Positions 36,602 through 46,726 of a stretch of 64,000 nucleotides of DNA are shown piece by piece. The stretch spans positions 1-64,000 of the forward strand of contig NMRA01000743.1 in NCBI GenBank assembly GCA_002633005.1, written 5' to 3'. The notes beneath the pieces were generated by a model. The model was given only the letters and a program-made list of their open reading frames with translations. It was not told the origin of the DNA and searched no databases. The DNA is from Phoronis australis. Taxonomy: Eukaryota; Phoronida; Phoronidae. How positions within the stretch are numbered: the stretch's first letter is position 1; the number at the start of each line of letters is the position of its first letter. A program made the translations under genes and the position numbers.

Positions 36602-36817
36602 TTAAAATATACCCCATGTTTCGAGCGGTATGCTCTTTATCAAGGGTATGACTGATGAATAGATAGTTGTCGTGATCCATTTTGTTCCTATTCGTATGGT
36701 GATACACAATAGGCAATAGGAACAATGTGGGTCACGACTACTACATATTCGATAGTCTGTGTCATGCCTGTGATAAAGAGCGTACCGCTAGAAACGTGGG
36801 GTATATTTTAATATATT
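36602..36817. mobile_element. Palindromic PLE-tail pair with hammerhead-like folds
   Basis: Two inverted arms of about 90-115 bp (36602-36693 and 36700-36817) meet near 36695. The left arm read on the minus strand has ATACCC, TTGATAA, stem II GAGC/GCTC, GAAAC, AT, G and GGGTAT. ATACCC and GGGTAT would form a perfect 6-bp stem I. The right arm on the plus strand has TGATAA, AGCG/CGCT, GAAAC and GGGGTAT. In both arms G8 of the box is A and the cleavage base is G, so neither should cleave. CTGATGATGAGCGTCAGTAC (minus, 36840-36821) lies just beyond. Confidence 0.5.
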
Positions 36818-36840
36818 TTAGTACTGACGCTCATCATCAG

Positions 36841-37265
36841 TAACTGCATGGCATTCCAACACTTGTTTCTTTTATTTATGAAAGAACAGCAAATACTTTA
36901 ATTACGCCACTTACCATAATGAAATTATTCCATCCTTTACTCAGCTTTAAGAAAGGATTTTAGTCTTGAGAAGAGTTGCAGATTGTTATTACTTTGAGAC
37001 TGTGCTCACTCATTTTGCCCATCCTGGTATACAGTTTCAACTGACAATAATGGTCTAGATGACACAGGAATTCCAGGTGTTTTGTTTTACTCTGTTCAAT
37101 TCAACCATAGGATAAGAAGATATTGTCACTGTTTTTGTTTGGCTTTAAATTTTTTGAAATAGAAGCCAGACACCATTTTACAAGTTTTCACAAAGTTATC
37201 AACATTTTCTAAAAACACCTTGAGATAAGTCAGGTTGTCAATGTTTCAGATTTTGCTGAGAATTT
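36841..37265. other. No gene seen
   Basis: Non-coding spacer before the 3' end of the minus-strand LINE. Confidence 0.35.
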
Positions 37266-38880
37266 TCCTTTATTTTTTATTTATTTATTTATTGTAATAT
37301 TTAAAATGAGGGTGTGATACTTAAAATGACGGTGGCCTCCTAAGTGTCAGCACTGCTTTCCAAGACGGCCCTTGGCAACAGGAAATAATACAGTACAATA
37401 TAACAAAATAAAGTAATCAAAAAATAAATTAAATACAGGCAACAAAGAAACCATTTAAACAATTTGAGAATTTAGATAATGAATAAATAAATGCCGAATT
37501 ATGATAAACTTTGACTAAGAGATATGAAATTTAACGGAGATGATAGTTAAAAGTGAGAGTATTTAAAGTAATGGAATATGACATAATTACTGCCACTTTT
37601 TATTATCAAAATTTGAAAGCAGTAATTGAATCGGACCGTTGACTTTTTGGGCTAAGTCAGAGTTTCATATTGTAGCAGCATTATGAATGAAATGTTACTG
37701 CAGCTGAAGAAGGTGTAGAGTATCCAGCGTGACTGCTACTGAATTAGCTGTTGATATATGTTGGAGTCAAGCTATTGACACATCTGTATATGCAGCAGGC
37801 AGAGAGATAGTTATTTCTTTGTTTTACTTAAATTCATAAATCCAAGCCTGGAATACAAGTTGTCGGCCTGGGTGTCCCTATTTCTAGCACCTAGGATAAC
37901 CCTGGCAGCTCTATTTTGGATTACCTGGACTTTGCTTACAAGTGTGTTGCTGGTATGTCCCCAAACTGCAAACAATAATCAATATGGGACTGAATGGTAA
38001 AGTGTCTTAAGTGTGCTGACATTAAGAAATTTACCTAGGTGTTGTAAGCCAATTTGCTTTGTCATTTTCTTTTTGATGTGATCCCAACAGCATAGACTTG
38101 GTTTTACTAATGTTGAGAATGAGTTTATTTTGACCCAGGCCGTCATGGATAAGGACTAGCTCATCAGTGAGAGAAGTTTCAAGTTCTTTTATTGATCCAG
38201 CTGTGGACATAATTGCAGTGTCATCAGCATACATAAACTGGGACACTGTAAATATGGAGGATGGTAGGGAGATAGTGAATAGTAGAGGGACCAGGATGGA
38301 ACCCTGAGGTACACCTGTGATAATGGTTGAGTAGTTCGAAAGAATACCACCTTATTTGGTAGCTTGTTTGTAGTCGTACATATAGTTTTTAAACCAAAGG
38401 AGTTAGTAATCGTTAACTCCATAGGATTCTAAGGATACAAATGGTCCACAGTGTCAAAGGCTTTCTGAAGGCCAACAAAAACAGCACCTGTAGCACCTGT
38501 AAGCCTCCCCTGATCCATATTATTAAAGGTTATGTCAGTAGCATGAATGTTTGTAGTCAGAGTAGAATGCAGGGGGTGGAAACCAGACTGTGATGTGCAT
38601 AGAAGGGAATTTCCCTCAAGGAACTTGTGAAGCTACTTTTGAACACATTTTTCATGAATTTTGAAAATTGCAGGAGGTCCGATTTTGGTTCGTAATTCTC
38701 ACAAGCAGACTTGTCACCATCTTTAAAAACAGGGGTAACGACTTCCATCTTCCATTCATTACGAATTGTCACCATTTTTAAAATCAAATTTGTAATACTG
38801 GTATTTACGGGCTCAGCTATTAGCCAGTTTTTGTTGTTTGTCATCAATGCTATCGATGCCAATGGCACTACTGGAGTTTA
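37266..38880 (-). pseudogene. LINE reverse transcriptase, 5'-truncated, disrupted
   Basis: Minus-strand non-LTR retrotransposon remnant. In order it shows a fingers segment (EWKMEVVTPVFKDGDKSACE, about 38770-38690), a frame-shifted GLQKAFDTVDH block (about 38480-38440), GVPQGSILVPLLFT (about 38325-38284), the catalytic FMYADDTAI (about 38237-38209) and a thumb segment with VQVIQNRAARVILGARNRDT (about 37935-37876). Stops and frameshifts separate the blocks, so it is dead. The 3' UTR contains GGGCCGTCTTGGAAAGCAGT (about 37370) and ends in an (AAAT)n tail at 37270-37292. The motifs fit a CR1/L2/Jockey-group element. Confidence 0.8.
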
Positions 38881-40560
38881 GAGTTTAAGTTAGAAAATAC
38901 AAGGACATGCAGCTTTGGAGATATTTTTGCATTTATTGTATCCTGATCAAAGAGAATAACTTCTTTCGATATTTAATATACACAACATTTTGGACTGGAA
39001 AAGGGTAAAATCAGCATATTTGCAGACTGTTGTATATCATGGGTGTCGTTCACACACATAATAGACCTTTTGGATTAGACATGCAAGGTCAGTGAATGTA
39101 GTTCTTTGTGAACCCTGCTTTTAGTCATATAACTGTTCCAGTTGGGTCGCGCATTCTTAGATGTTTATTTTTTCACACTTTCTTATAGTGCCTTCATTCT
39201 GACTATGAACTGCAGACTCAGAGCTCAGATTTTACCTGAGCTAGCTGTCTTAAAATAAGCTAATGCTTCTTCGAAATGGTAACATTTAGATTATCTTAAT
39301 ATCGTTTGTTGAAATCTCGGTCAAAATGTGAAAAGATCAAATACTCCTGAAGACGTGCTAGCAACATAAAATGCCTGGAATTCATTTTTTCATCTGAGAT
39401 GTCGAGGTTATCAGATGTTAAATCAGTCATTCCAGCTGACTATTGTATTGTAATTAATGGCGACATTGAGTTTTAACGTGGATGAGCCATTTTCTGTCAT
39501 AGGTTACAATAAAGGGCCAACGTCTTAGATTTCCTGGCTGGCTGGCTCCAAAAAATTATCTGATCATGTCAGTCTTTGCAACAACTGGGAAATACAGTTG
39601 TGTTTAGTAGACAGCTCACTAGATAAAGGTTCTTATTTTCAAAATATGGATTGGTTGAGAACTTGAAAGCAGTCCATTGGAATTTGAATTTGCAGGTGAA
39701 GTGGGACTTTCTGAATCTATGTGTTTATACAACAGAGCAGTTGTCTCACTCAGAGCCCTTAATAAATTTTGAGTCTTCCATCTTAAACTATGACCAAGGT
39801 AATATTCAAGTGCACAAAATATTCCCCTTTTCCTTACCATATGATAGAAAATAAATTTCGTTCTTTGGGACACATTATTGAGGGCACGAACTAGTAAAAA
39901 GTGTCATGAAGCCATCAGTTTTGATCAGGTTGGCCAGTTTTCATCATTAATTGGACTTGGTCATAATTCCAGCTGGAGGTGATATGCCTTTTTTCTGATT
40001 TTCCATGTTTTAAACCTTCCGTGTTTACATCCTGGCATACCTGCCCTCCTCGTGACTGTATTATCACCACTTTGACAGGCGACATTTCACTTTGTTTTGA
40101 GTTAGAATTAAGTAAACCAGGAAATTGTGCTTTGTTACGTAAACTATTTAACTGTGACTTTTTGTCTGGGTTGATGCAGCGCAAGTTCATAGAAGCTCAA
40201 GAGTTATCAGTGAGAAGACTGGGAATTTTCCATTAAAAACACAAGGCACTTTAATCCTCTGGTGTCAGTCAATTTAGAACATAACTAATGGCCATGACAT
40301 TGTATAAGGCCTGACTGAACTTGACTACGGGTCTATTGTTGGTTGACAATCTTCAGTTTTGCATACAAGATGTGGAATTTAATTTTCTTAAACTTCGCAA
40401 AAATAACGGTTGAGAAAATTTGACATCAGCATGATTTATGCTGTACAAAAATTTCAATAAAATTTCGACCATTTCATGAATGTTAAAATCAGTCTTTGAA
40501 CTATGGAATTTGCCATTTTGGCAATTTTTTATGTAAATGGATATCATGGTAATCATTGAT
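38881..40560. other. No gene seen
   Basis: Non-coding. Overlapping short frames at 39619-39873 and 39915-40236 have no motif and no convincing splice sites. Confidence 0.35.
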
Positions 40561-40912
40561 CTAGAACCTTATACACTGCCCTGTGCAGGATCTTTATTAA
40601 ATTTAGCACGTGTAGTTAACGACAGAAGACAACAACTTTCAGACGGATCCGACGAACACTGTGCCCCCTTAGTGGCAATTTTATTTTTTCCATTTTCTTT
40701 TGTTTCTCTGAGGTTCCTTGAGGAATTTTCATGAAATGTGGTAAATAGCTTTCTTTCAAAGAAACAATGACATTTTTCAGTTTTCAGACGGATTCGATGT
40801 ATTTTGTGCCATTTAGTGGCCATCACTCTTTTGTAGTCTGTTTTTGGCGTCCACCCTCTGTCAACCAAACCACTCCTGGGGTGATTGTGAAAATTGGCTT
40901 TTATATCCTTAG
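40561..40912. repeat. TAGTGGC repeat, left part split by a LINE
   Basis: Carries GCAGGATCTTTATTAAATTT, CCCTTAGTGGCAATTTT and GTGCCATTTAGTGGCCATC. The sequence breaks at TTTTATATCCTTAG (40899-40912) and resumes after 41917 with TTTTATATGTTCTTAG, so it once ran on without the LINE. Confidence 0.7.
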
Positions 40913-41916
40913 CTTAAATCATACAAACAATTTCTTCATGGAAAATGGTGATGGATGGCCTACCACAGAATGAGGTGGTTTGTTATACGGATGGTACTAA
41001 ACTGGAAAATGGCCAGACAGGTGCCGTAGTCTATTTTCCAAGCCTTCCTCCGGTGCAGATGCAGAAAGCTGGGTATCGCTAGGCAACCTTGCCTTGGTGA
41101 TCCAGGGTGAGATCACTGCCATTAATAGAGCTGCTCAACTGGCACCACAATATAACACCAAGCTGGGCAATCAGCCGATTACCATCTTTTTAGATAGCCT
41201 AGCAGCAATAAGAGCCCTGAAGAAACCAAGGGTCAACTCTCTTGTGTTAATGCTTGTGTTGATGAGCTTAACAAGCGTGCAATTGAAAGAACCGTCAATA
41301 TACACTGGGTCAGGGCCCATGTGGGAGTTGATGGCAATGAGAATGCAGACTCGCAAAGACAGGAGCAATCGTTCTGCATTTTGTGCCTGAACCTGCTATC
41401 CCTGTATCCTATGGATGCTGCAGGATGAGTATACGTAACTGGCTACATACCTAGTCAGCAGCACAGTGGGCATCACTTAACTCCTGCAGAGAGACCAAGG
41501 AAAATTTTCCCAATGTAATCAAACCAAAATGTTCAAAAAACCTTCTGAGTCTAGATAGATTGGGCATAAGACACATTATTCAAATTTTGACGGGCCAGTG
41601 TAACCTAGCCTGGCACAGACACATTACTGGGTATATGGGGAGCCCAGTGTGTTGCGCTTGTGGTACTGACGTTGGAACCCCTAAACACTTCGTGGAGTCT
41701 TGCCTAGCTTTTTATAGGCTAAGGAGCAAACTACTGGATGGCACGGTTTTATGCCTGCAACATATAGTGCATGTCAACAAATGGAAATGTCTGTCCATTT
41801 TCTTAAAAGAGATGGGCAGACTTGAAAACTTCCTTCACAAAGAACTATAATGGGCTCTTGTGCTTTAGCTCAGGTCTCTGATGCACGGCAAATGACATCA
41901 GGCCACTTACACTGTT
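40913..41916 (+). pseudogene. RNase H-bearing LINE fragment (I-group-like)
   Basis: 5'-truncated 3' end of a LINE polyprotein. The ribonuclease H fold keeps all four acidic sites in order: YTDGT (about 40984), QGEIT (41103), FLDSL (41190) and NENAD (about 41338), preceded by HWVRAHVGVDG, but frameshifts and a stop separate them. A downstream open frame (41560-41850) holds the tail domain with CCACG ... HFVESC, a zinc-knuckle-like motif. RNase H followed by such a tail is typical of I-group LINEs. It is flanked by a probable target duplication, TTTTATAT..CTTAG, lying in the TAGTGGC repeat. Confidence 0.75.
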
Positions 41917-42385
41917 TTTTTATATGTTCTTAGTGTGAAGAGGGCGGTTGACAATGATTTTCAGCCTTCAATTACTGTGGCGCCTCCTAGCGGTAGTTTT
42001 TTTTTTTTTGCGCCCACAGTTGTATCTCCTAAGCCCTCTAAAGGATCTTTATTAAATTTAGCAAGTGTATTTATATGAAGTTGACAACGGAAGACGAAGG
42101 ACAACTTTCAGACGGATCCGAAGAACGCTTTGCCTCCTAGTGGCAATTTCGTTTTTTCCGTTTTCCTCTGTTTCTCTAAACTTCCTTGACGGATTTTCAT
42201 GAAATGTTGGTGGTAAATAGTTTTCTGTTTAAGAGACAGTGACATTTTCCCATTTGTAGATGGATTCGAAATATTGTGCACCATCTAGTGGCCATTTTTA
42301 TGATACAAATAAACACCCCTAGAAGCACACCGTTTGCGGTGCATTCGTGGGCGCATTTCAATGCTCCGCATTGATCTTGTAATCA
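41917..42385. repeat. TAGTGGC repeat, right part and end module
   Basis: Resumes the interrupted unit (GTGAAGAGGGCGGTTGAC, GGCGCCTCCTAGCGGTAG, TGCCTCCTAGTGGCAATTTC, CACCATCTAGTGGCCAT) and ends with the family's end module (AAGCACACCGTTTGCGGTGC, GGGCGCATTTCAATGCTC). Confidence 0.7.
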
Positions 42386-43871
42386 ATGTGACGTGCATTT
42401 TCCACAGAAGGTATCTCCTCAATTGGATTTGACCTACCAATTTCTGTCTGAATTGGTTATGGAAACTAGACATAGACCGCATTACTTTGTTGACTGTCGT
42501 TAATCCAAATGCCTATGGTAGTACTTGTTAGTGTTGTTTGGTTTTACAAAATATTAACTTATAACCGAAAAAGTTTCTAAAATCACCTACAGTGAATTAA
42601 CGAAACCCCCCATTTCTGTTTTGGCTGCTAAAGCGCCTTTTGTTGTTTTCAAATCCCTTTACGTTTGTATTGGGATTATAGTTGCAACGCTTTATGTGCC
42701 TGCTAGTGTGGCAGTTTTTTACACGTTCGCTACACTAGCATGGCAATTTTTTGCATGGATTATATGCTTTTTACATAAATTATACATTTTCCGAGCTTTA
42801 CATGCCAAAAAGCGTATAACGCGTGTAACATTCTCACCCAGAAATTACTTTGTGGTGTGCTAGCAAAATACGTAGAATGCCTACTTGTTGTGGAATATTG
42901 ATGTTTGCCATAAAAGAGAAAGTGAAACCAAAACTTGGCATGCTTTCATCTTGTTCATTTTTCAGCTGTAATTCTCTGTTCACGTCTTCAAGCTAATATG
43001 GCATGATTTATCCTCAGTTGTGGCAAACATGAATGTTGAGGACTATTTCATTCATACTCGCAGGCCACTGAATATCTGCCATGATTTTGATTTATACAAA
43101 ATCAAATGTGACTTAATTTCATCAATGGGTGTCAAAGAACTAAAACTTACGCATTTGGTTTGGTTAATTTCTATCGTATTTAGGTAAAATGATCCTATCC
43201 TAATTTTGTCACTAATTTAATTTTAGAAAGATAACAGTTTGGAAAGTTTTAGTCTACAGTATAATAAAAGTTTTATCAAGTTTTTTTTATTGCTGTGGAG
43301 TTATCACTAATGCTCTGCTCCATACAAAGAACCTTTCATCAGCATTCCTGATATTAGTAGGTTTCTTGATGGCACTGGTTCTTGTACAAATCTATTGCCG
43401 AAGTAAAGTACTTGTCATGACACTCGTCGAGTTTCTTAAATGTACTGTATATCCAGCGGGCTAAATGGCAGAATTTACAGTTGAACCTCATTGTAAAGAA
43501 CCTGGTTTATAATGTTCACTCGAGTGATGCTCCCTTCCCAACTTTCAAGCCCTAAGCCAACTGATTACATGTTGCTTTGTTAAGCTTAAGCTTCGTAACA
43601 AATGTTTCTAGGATCTAAAATGTGAAATTCACCTTAGCTATAATTATTTTACTTTTCTTATTTGCTTTGGTTTAATTAAAAATACGTTTAATTTCACTGA
43701 ACAAGGGATTGGATTAAGAGCTGGAGAATGTGGCTAATGTTTGTGAGAGTTTAATCGAAAACTCAATCAAATCACCAGTTAACACTGTACTTTTGTTTTT
43801 AGCCAGTTAAACACGGCGAAATGGAGCTCCAAAGTCAATCAGCACTGAAATTTTTGTTTTTTGTTTTCCAG
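42386..43871. other. No exon seen upstream of the macroglobulin exons
   Basis: Presumed intron of the macroglobulin gene. A dispersed repeat related to 13900-14260 lies at 43160-43450. The open frame 42621-42863 is hydrophobic but matches no macroglobulin domain. Confidence 0.4.
43160..43450 (+). repeat. Dispersed repeat, pair with 13900-14260
   Basis: See the partner copy; shared blocks TGCTCTGCTCCA and GGTTCTTGTACAAATCT in the same order. Confidence 0.45.
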
Positions 43872-43937
43872 TGTGGAGGTCAAGCACATTTTACAATAAA
43901 GTCGTCTAAGAAGGCGAGCCTACAATACTATTACACC
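43872..43937 (+). CDS. A2M/CD109/TEP-like gene, exon a (22 codons)
   Basis: The exon is bounded by TTTGTTTTCCAG and GTAAGTATAG and is phase 0 at both ends. It encodes CGGQAHFTIKSSKKASLQYY plus YT. In alpha-2-macroglobulin-family proteins this is the start of the macroglobulin domain just before the MG6/bait part: a cysteine followed by a beta strand leading to a Y-x-V-x-x-RG motif. It reads straight into exon b to give the Y..VICRG junction. These secreted or GPI-anchored proteins trap proteases or tag microbes. Exons for earlier macroglobulin domains were not recognised in the 43 kb upstream. Confidence 0.75.
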
Positions 43938-44665
43938 GTAAGTATAGCCTCAGTCTAACATCCAGCACATTGAGTGACAGCTTTGTGTAAGCCAAACACG
44001 GTCAGGTTTCTGACTGTATGGATTTCCTTGTGTGGAAAAGTCATGTGAGTTGACTTAAGCTTGATGAGCGTTGCTGAGAAGTCATAAAACACTGATTTTT
44101 ATTTTGTTCTTATACTGTACATAATGAACTATGTTAAGAATAAGGTGTAAAAGATGAGGAGACAAGTGTACAATCTGTAAAATAAGGTTTGTATCAGTGC
44201 TGCGTGTTTAGTACAAACTAACACCAACACAGTATACACGAAGCACCAGCCTAACACCCCATTTGCTTAGTGTCTTCTAATTCAAAGTTAGGAACCAAGA
44301 CGATGCCCCAAAGCCACATTACCCACTGAGATGATAGTGCAAAACTGACTCCCGTCTATGGGAAGTTTCTCCAAGCTTGCTTTGCAGCTGCCTCTTTAGA
44401 AAGTCGCAAGCAATATTGATACCTAGGCCATCAAAGTATATAACCTTTAAGTTCTTGGGGATTTGAGCATGGCAGCCATTTTGTCTATTCATTTCCTGAA
44501 CTGCAGGACAAGACCATTCAGTTACGTAGAACACATTATGTAACATTTTTATTTTCTCGATTTTCATTAACAACGTAGAAAATAAGTCTGAAACTAAATA
44601 AGGTGATCGAGATCCTCCCAAGGATACTATTGTTTCACGAAATGTAGAATATAAATAGGTAAATA

Positions 44666-44827
44666 AAACAACAAGAATGGATCAACTGAAATTTTCGGAT
44701 ATAATAATGTCCTTCGTCAACAGAAACAGAAATTAAGTAAAGTAAAATCAAACGCTATATTTCTGTTTCTGTTGACGAAGGACATTATTATATCCAAAAA
44801 TTTCAGTTGATCCATTCTTGTTGTTTT
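44666..44827. mobile_element. Near-perfect palindrome of hammerhead-like units
   Basis: Two arms of about 68 bp (44666-44734 and 44760-44827) are reverse complements with one mismatch, separated by 25 bp. Each arm holds CTG, TTGACGA, GGA...TCC, then GAAA (left arm) or AAAA (right arm), AT, T, T and CAG. CTG/CAG would be stem I. The family also occurs at 9001-9190. It lies in the intron between exons a and b of the macroglobulin gene. Confidence 0.65.
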
Positions 44828-45120
44828 ATAAGATTGTACCTATTCATTAACAACAAATTGCATCAGATTTGTGCCTTGTCATTTGGAGGTCCGTCTGCAG
44901 CTGCGTTTAGGCAATATTTTGAAAAATTACAGCCATTCACAGCAATGTTAAAACTTTCAGCAAATGAAGAAATTCAGTTCTGACAATTATTTTTTTCTCC
45001 GAAATTAGTTAGATTTTACGGTAGCCTACCCTATTGAGATTGGTATTGAGTACCTGGCGAATTGTGGCATTGTCATGGATGACTATAATTGCTACAGATG
45101 TTTCTCCGGGTCTTTGGCAG

Positions 45121-45318
45121 GTAATATGTCGTGGAATTATTCAAGACCTCAGTGGCGCCTCGGGCGTCCTCAACAGCGATGGTGTGGGCAAGATCACCGT
45201 GACGACCACCAGCAGTATGTACCCCAGCTGTCGCCTGCTGGCTTACTTGATCCTGCCGTCTGAAAATGAACTGATTGCTGACAACGTTGACTTTGATGTG
45301 CAATGTGACAACAACCCG
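45121..45318 (+). CDS. A2M/CD109/TEP-like gene, exon b (66 codons)
   Basis: The acceptor is TCTTTGGCAG and the donor GTGAGTTAC; the exon is phase 0-0. It encodes VICRGIIQDLSGASG ... KITVTTTSSMYPSCRLLAYL ... ADNVDFDVQCDN. This is the body of a macroglobulin beta-sandwich: the RG-x-I strand, the central 'MYPSCRLLAYL' strand equivalent to the M-P..RLLVYY strand of the family, and the final strand whose DFDV..C passes to the next domain. GC content and codon use are clearly richer than the flanking intron. Longer open frames on both strands here (45034-45384 and 45073-45303) simply overlap this exon. Confidence 0.9.
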
Positions 45319-46541
45319 GTGAGTTACTCAGATCACACGATTACCATAGCAACAGCATCTGAAATTCAGACTTCAGCTAAATGAATTATTAATGGAGACT
45401 CAAGCTGTGCAGAACTAGACTGCAATCGTTTTGAATCCACTTTTGCCTGGCACAAGCCGTACCTGAGGGTAACCTATGTTGCTGCTACAATACTTTGTGT
45501 TTCCTGTCAAGGACCCATAAAAATGTTGGTCTTATCAGAGCTTGGGGTCTTAGCTGGAGCATATATTTCCTCCCTTTGCCTGACTAACGGTAAGTATGCT
45601 TACCCAGTGTCAAAGCCAACATCTAATTCTTAGCACGTTCTGGCTGTTGCCTTGAATCTACAAGGAGTTCAGCCAAACTTGTTTCTAAATGCTGCTGTTG
45701 GTCACCTATAGTGTGAACTATGATGAGACGTTCATCTATATAAAGTGTAATTTATTCAAGCACAGAGTCATTGACTCTTATCTCGAGTTTGTACTAAAGA
45801 AGAACAGAAAATGTCAAAACTAATTTGAAGTTATAGTTTGGAGGTTAGGCATGAGGCAACTCGTACGCTAAGATTTGGCTCTTTGTCACCCCAGCGCTAT
45901 CAGCGCATCGAAGCCAGACTGTGACTAACTTGTCCTTTCACAGAATGCACGTGGCTCAGCCATGCTGCTGAAGAAAATGTATTTGCTGTAATTGCTTTTA
46001 TTAATATGCAACTATTTTAAAAATTCAAAGATAGCTAATTTTTGCATTTCAATTTTAAAATCAGTTATTTTGGTTGTTTGCCTTACTTATTGTTCGTTTT
46101 TTTTGACTTTGAAACTAGTGCGCTAAACAGGCGAATTGGTTACAACTGGAATTATCTCGGCCAATACAAACTTGGCCAAACCCATGAAAAGCGGTAACTT
46201 CATTTCGATGTGTGATGGCTCCATGAAGTCTTTGATGTGCCGAAAAATTCGCTGGAGACTGTAGGGTGAGGGATACACGCATTCTCATCCACTTGCACTG
46301 AAGCATGTTAGCGTACGAGTTGCCTAATGGGCCCATTCCCACCAAATTTTAGTCAATACTCCGCTTGAATATTAACAAATCATGTGCCATGCTTCGAATA
46401 GTTTTTCCAGTTTCACATGATGTTGTTGATCATTTTTCCTGTTGTATTGAGTAAAGTGAGGGTGTCAGGCTTTAGCAAGACTGTCAGCTCAGTCTGTTGT
46501 TAGTGAGCTGGTAGTTATTGTGAGACCTATTTATTTTGTAG
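45319..46541 (+). other. Macroglobulin gene intron with a MITE
   Basis: Intron of 1223 bp with GTGAGT and TTTTGTAG borders. It contains the 470-bp TIR element at 45855-46324. Confidence 0.75.
45855..46324. mobile_element. 470-bp MITE with 17-bp inverted repeats
   Basis: Left end GGCAACTCGTACGCTAA (45855-45871) and right end TTAGCGTACGAGTTGCC (46308-46324) are perfect reverse complements. The flanking trinucleotides are TGA and TAA, weakly compatible with the 3-bp TWA duplication of PIF/Harbinger elements. No transposase frame is visible. Confidence 0.6.
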
Positions 46542-46718
46542 GTGTCTGTCGAATTCAGAAAATCTAAAGAAGACGTCTCCACCTTAACAGAGGTACAGCC
46601 GACAGGTGACGAGATCGTAGCATGTGCGCGTGCTAAACCTGGTTCATTCATCGGCATGATGTCCATCGACAAAAGTGTGTTACTGTTGAAAGGTGGAAAT
46701 GACATCACAAAACAACAG
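46542..46718 (+). CDS. A2M/CD109/TEP-like gene, exon c (59 codons)
   Basis: The acceptor is TTATTTTGTAG and the donor GTACTTAA; the exon is phase 0-0. It encodes VSVEFRKSKEDVSTLTEVQP followed by GDEIVACARAKPGSFIGMMS and IDKSVLLLKGGNDITKQQ. The VSVEF start and the A.PGS....SIDKSVLLL motif are diagnostic of the MG6 domain of alpha-2-macroglobulin, C3 and TEP proteins. The donor is unusual: only GTAC of the intron precedes the TTAA target of a Kolobok-like transposon that fills the next 1.3 kb. Confidence 0.92.
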
Positions 46719-46726
46719 GTACTTAA

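Noticed and set aside
36291-36605. Overlapping 104- and 103-codon frames as genes
   Set aside because: There is no family motif or splice evidence, and the minus frame runs into the palindrome beginning at 36602.
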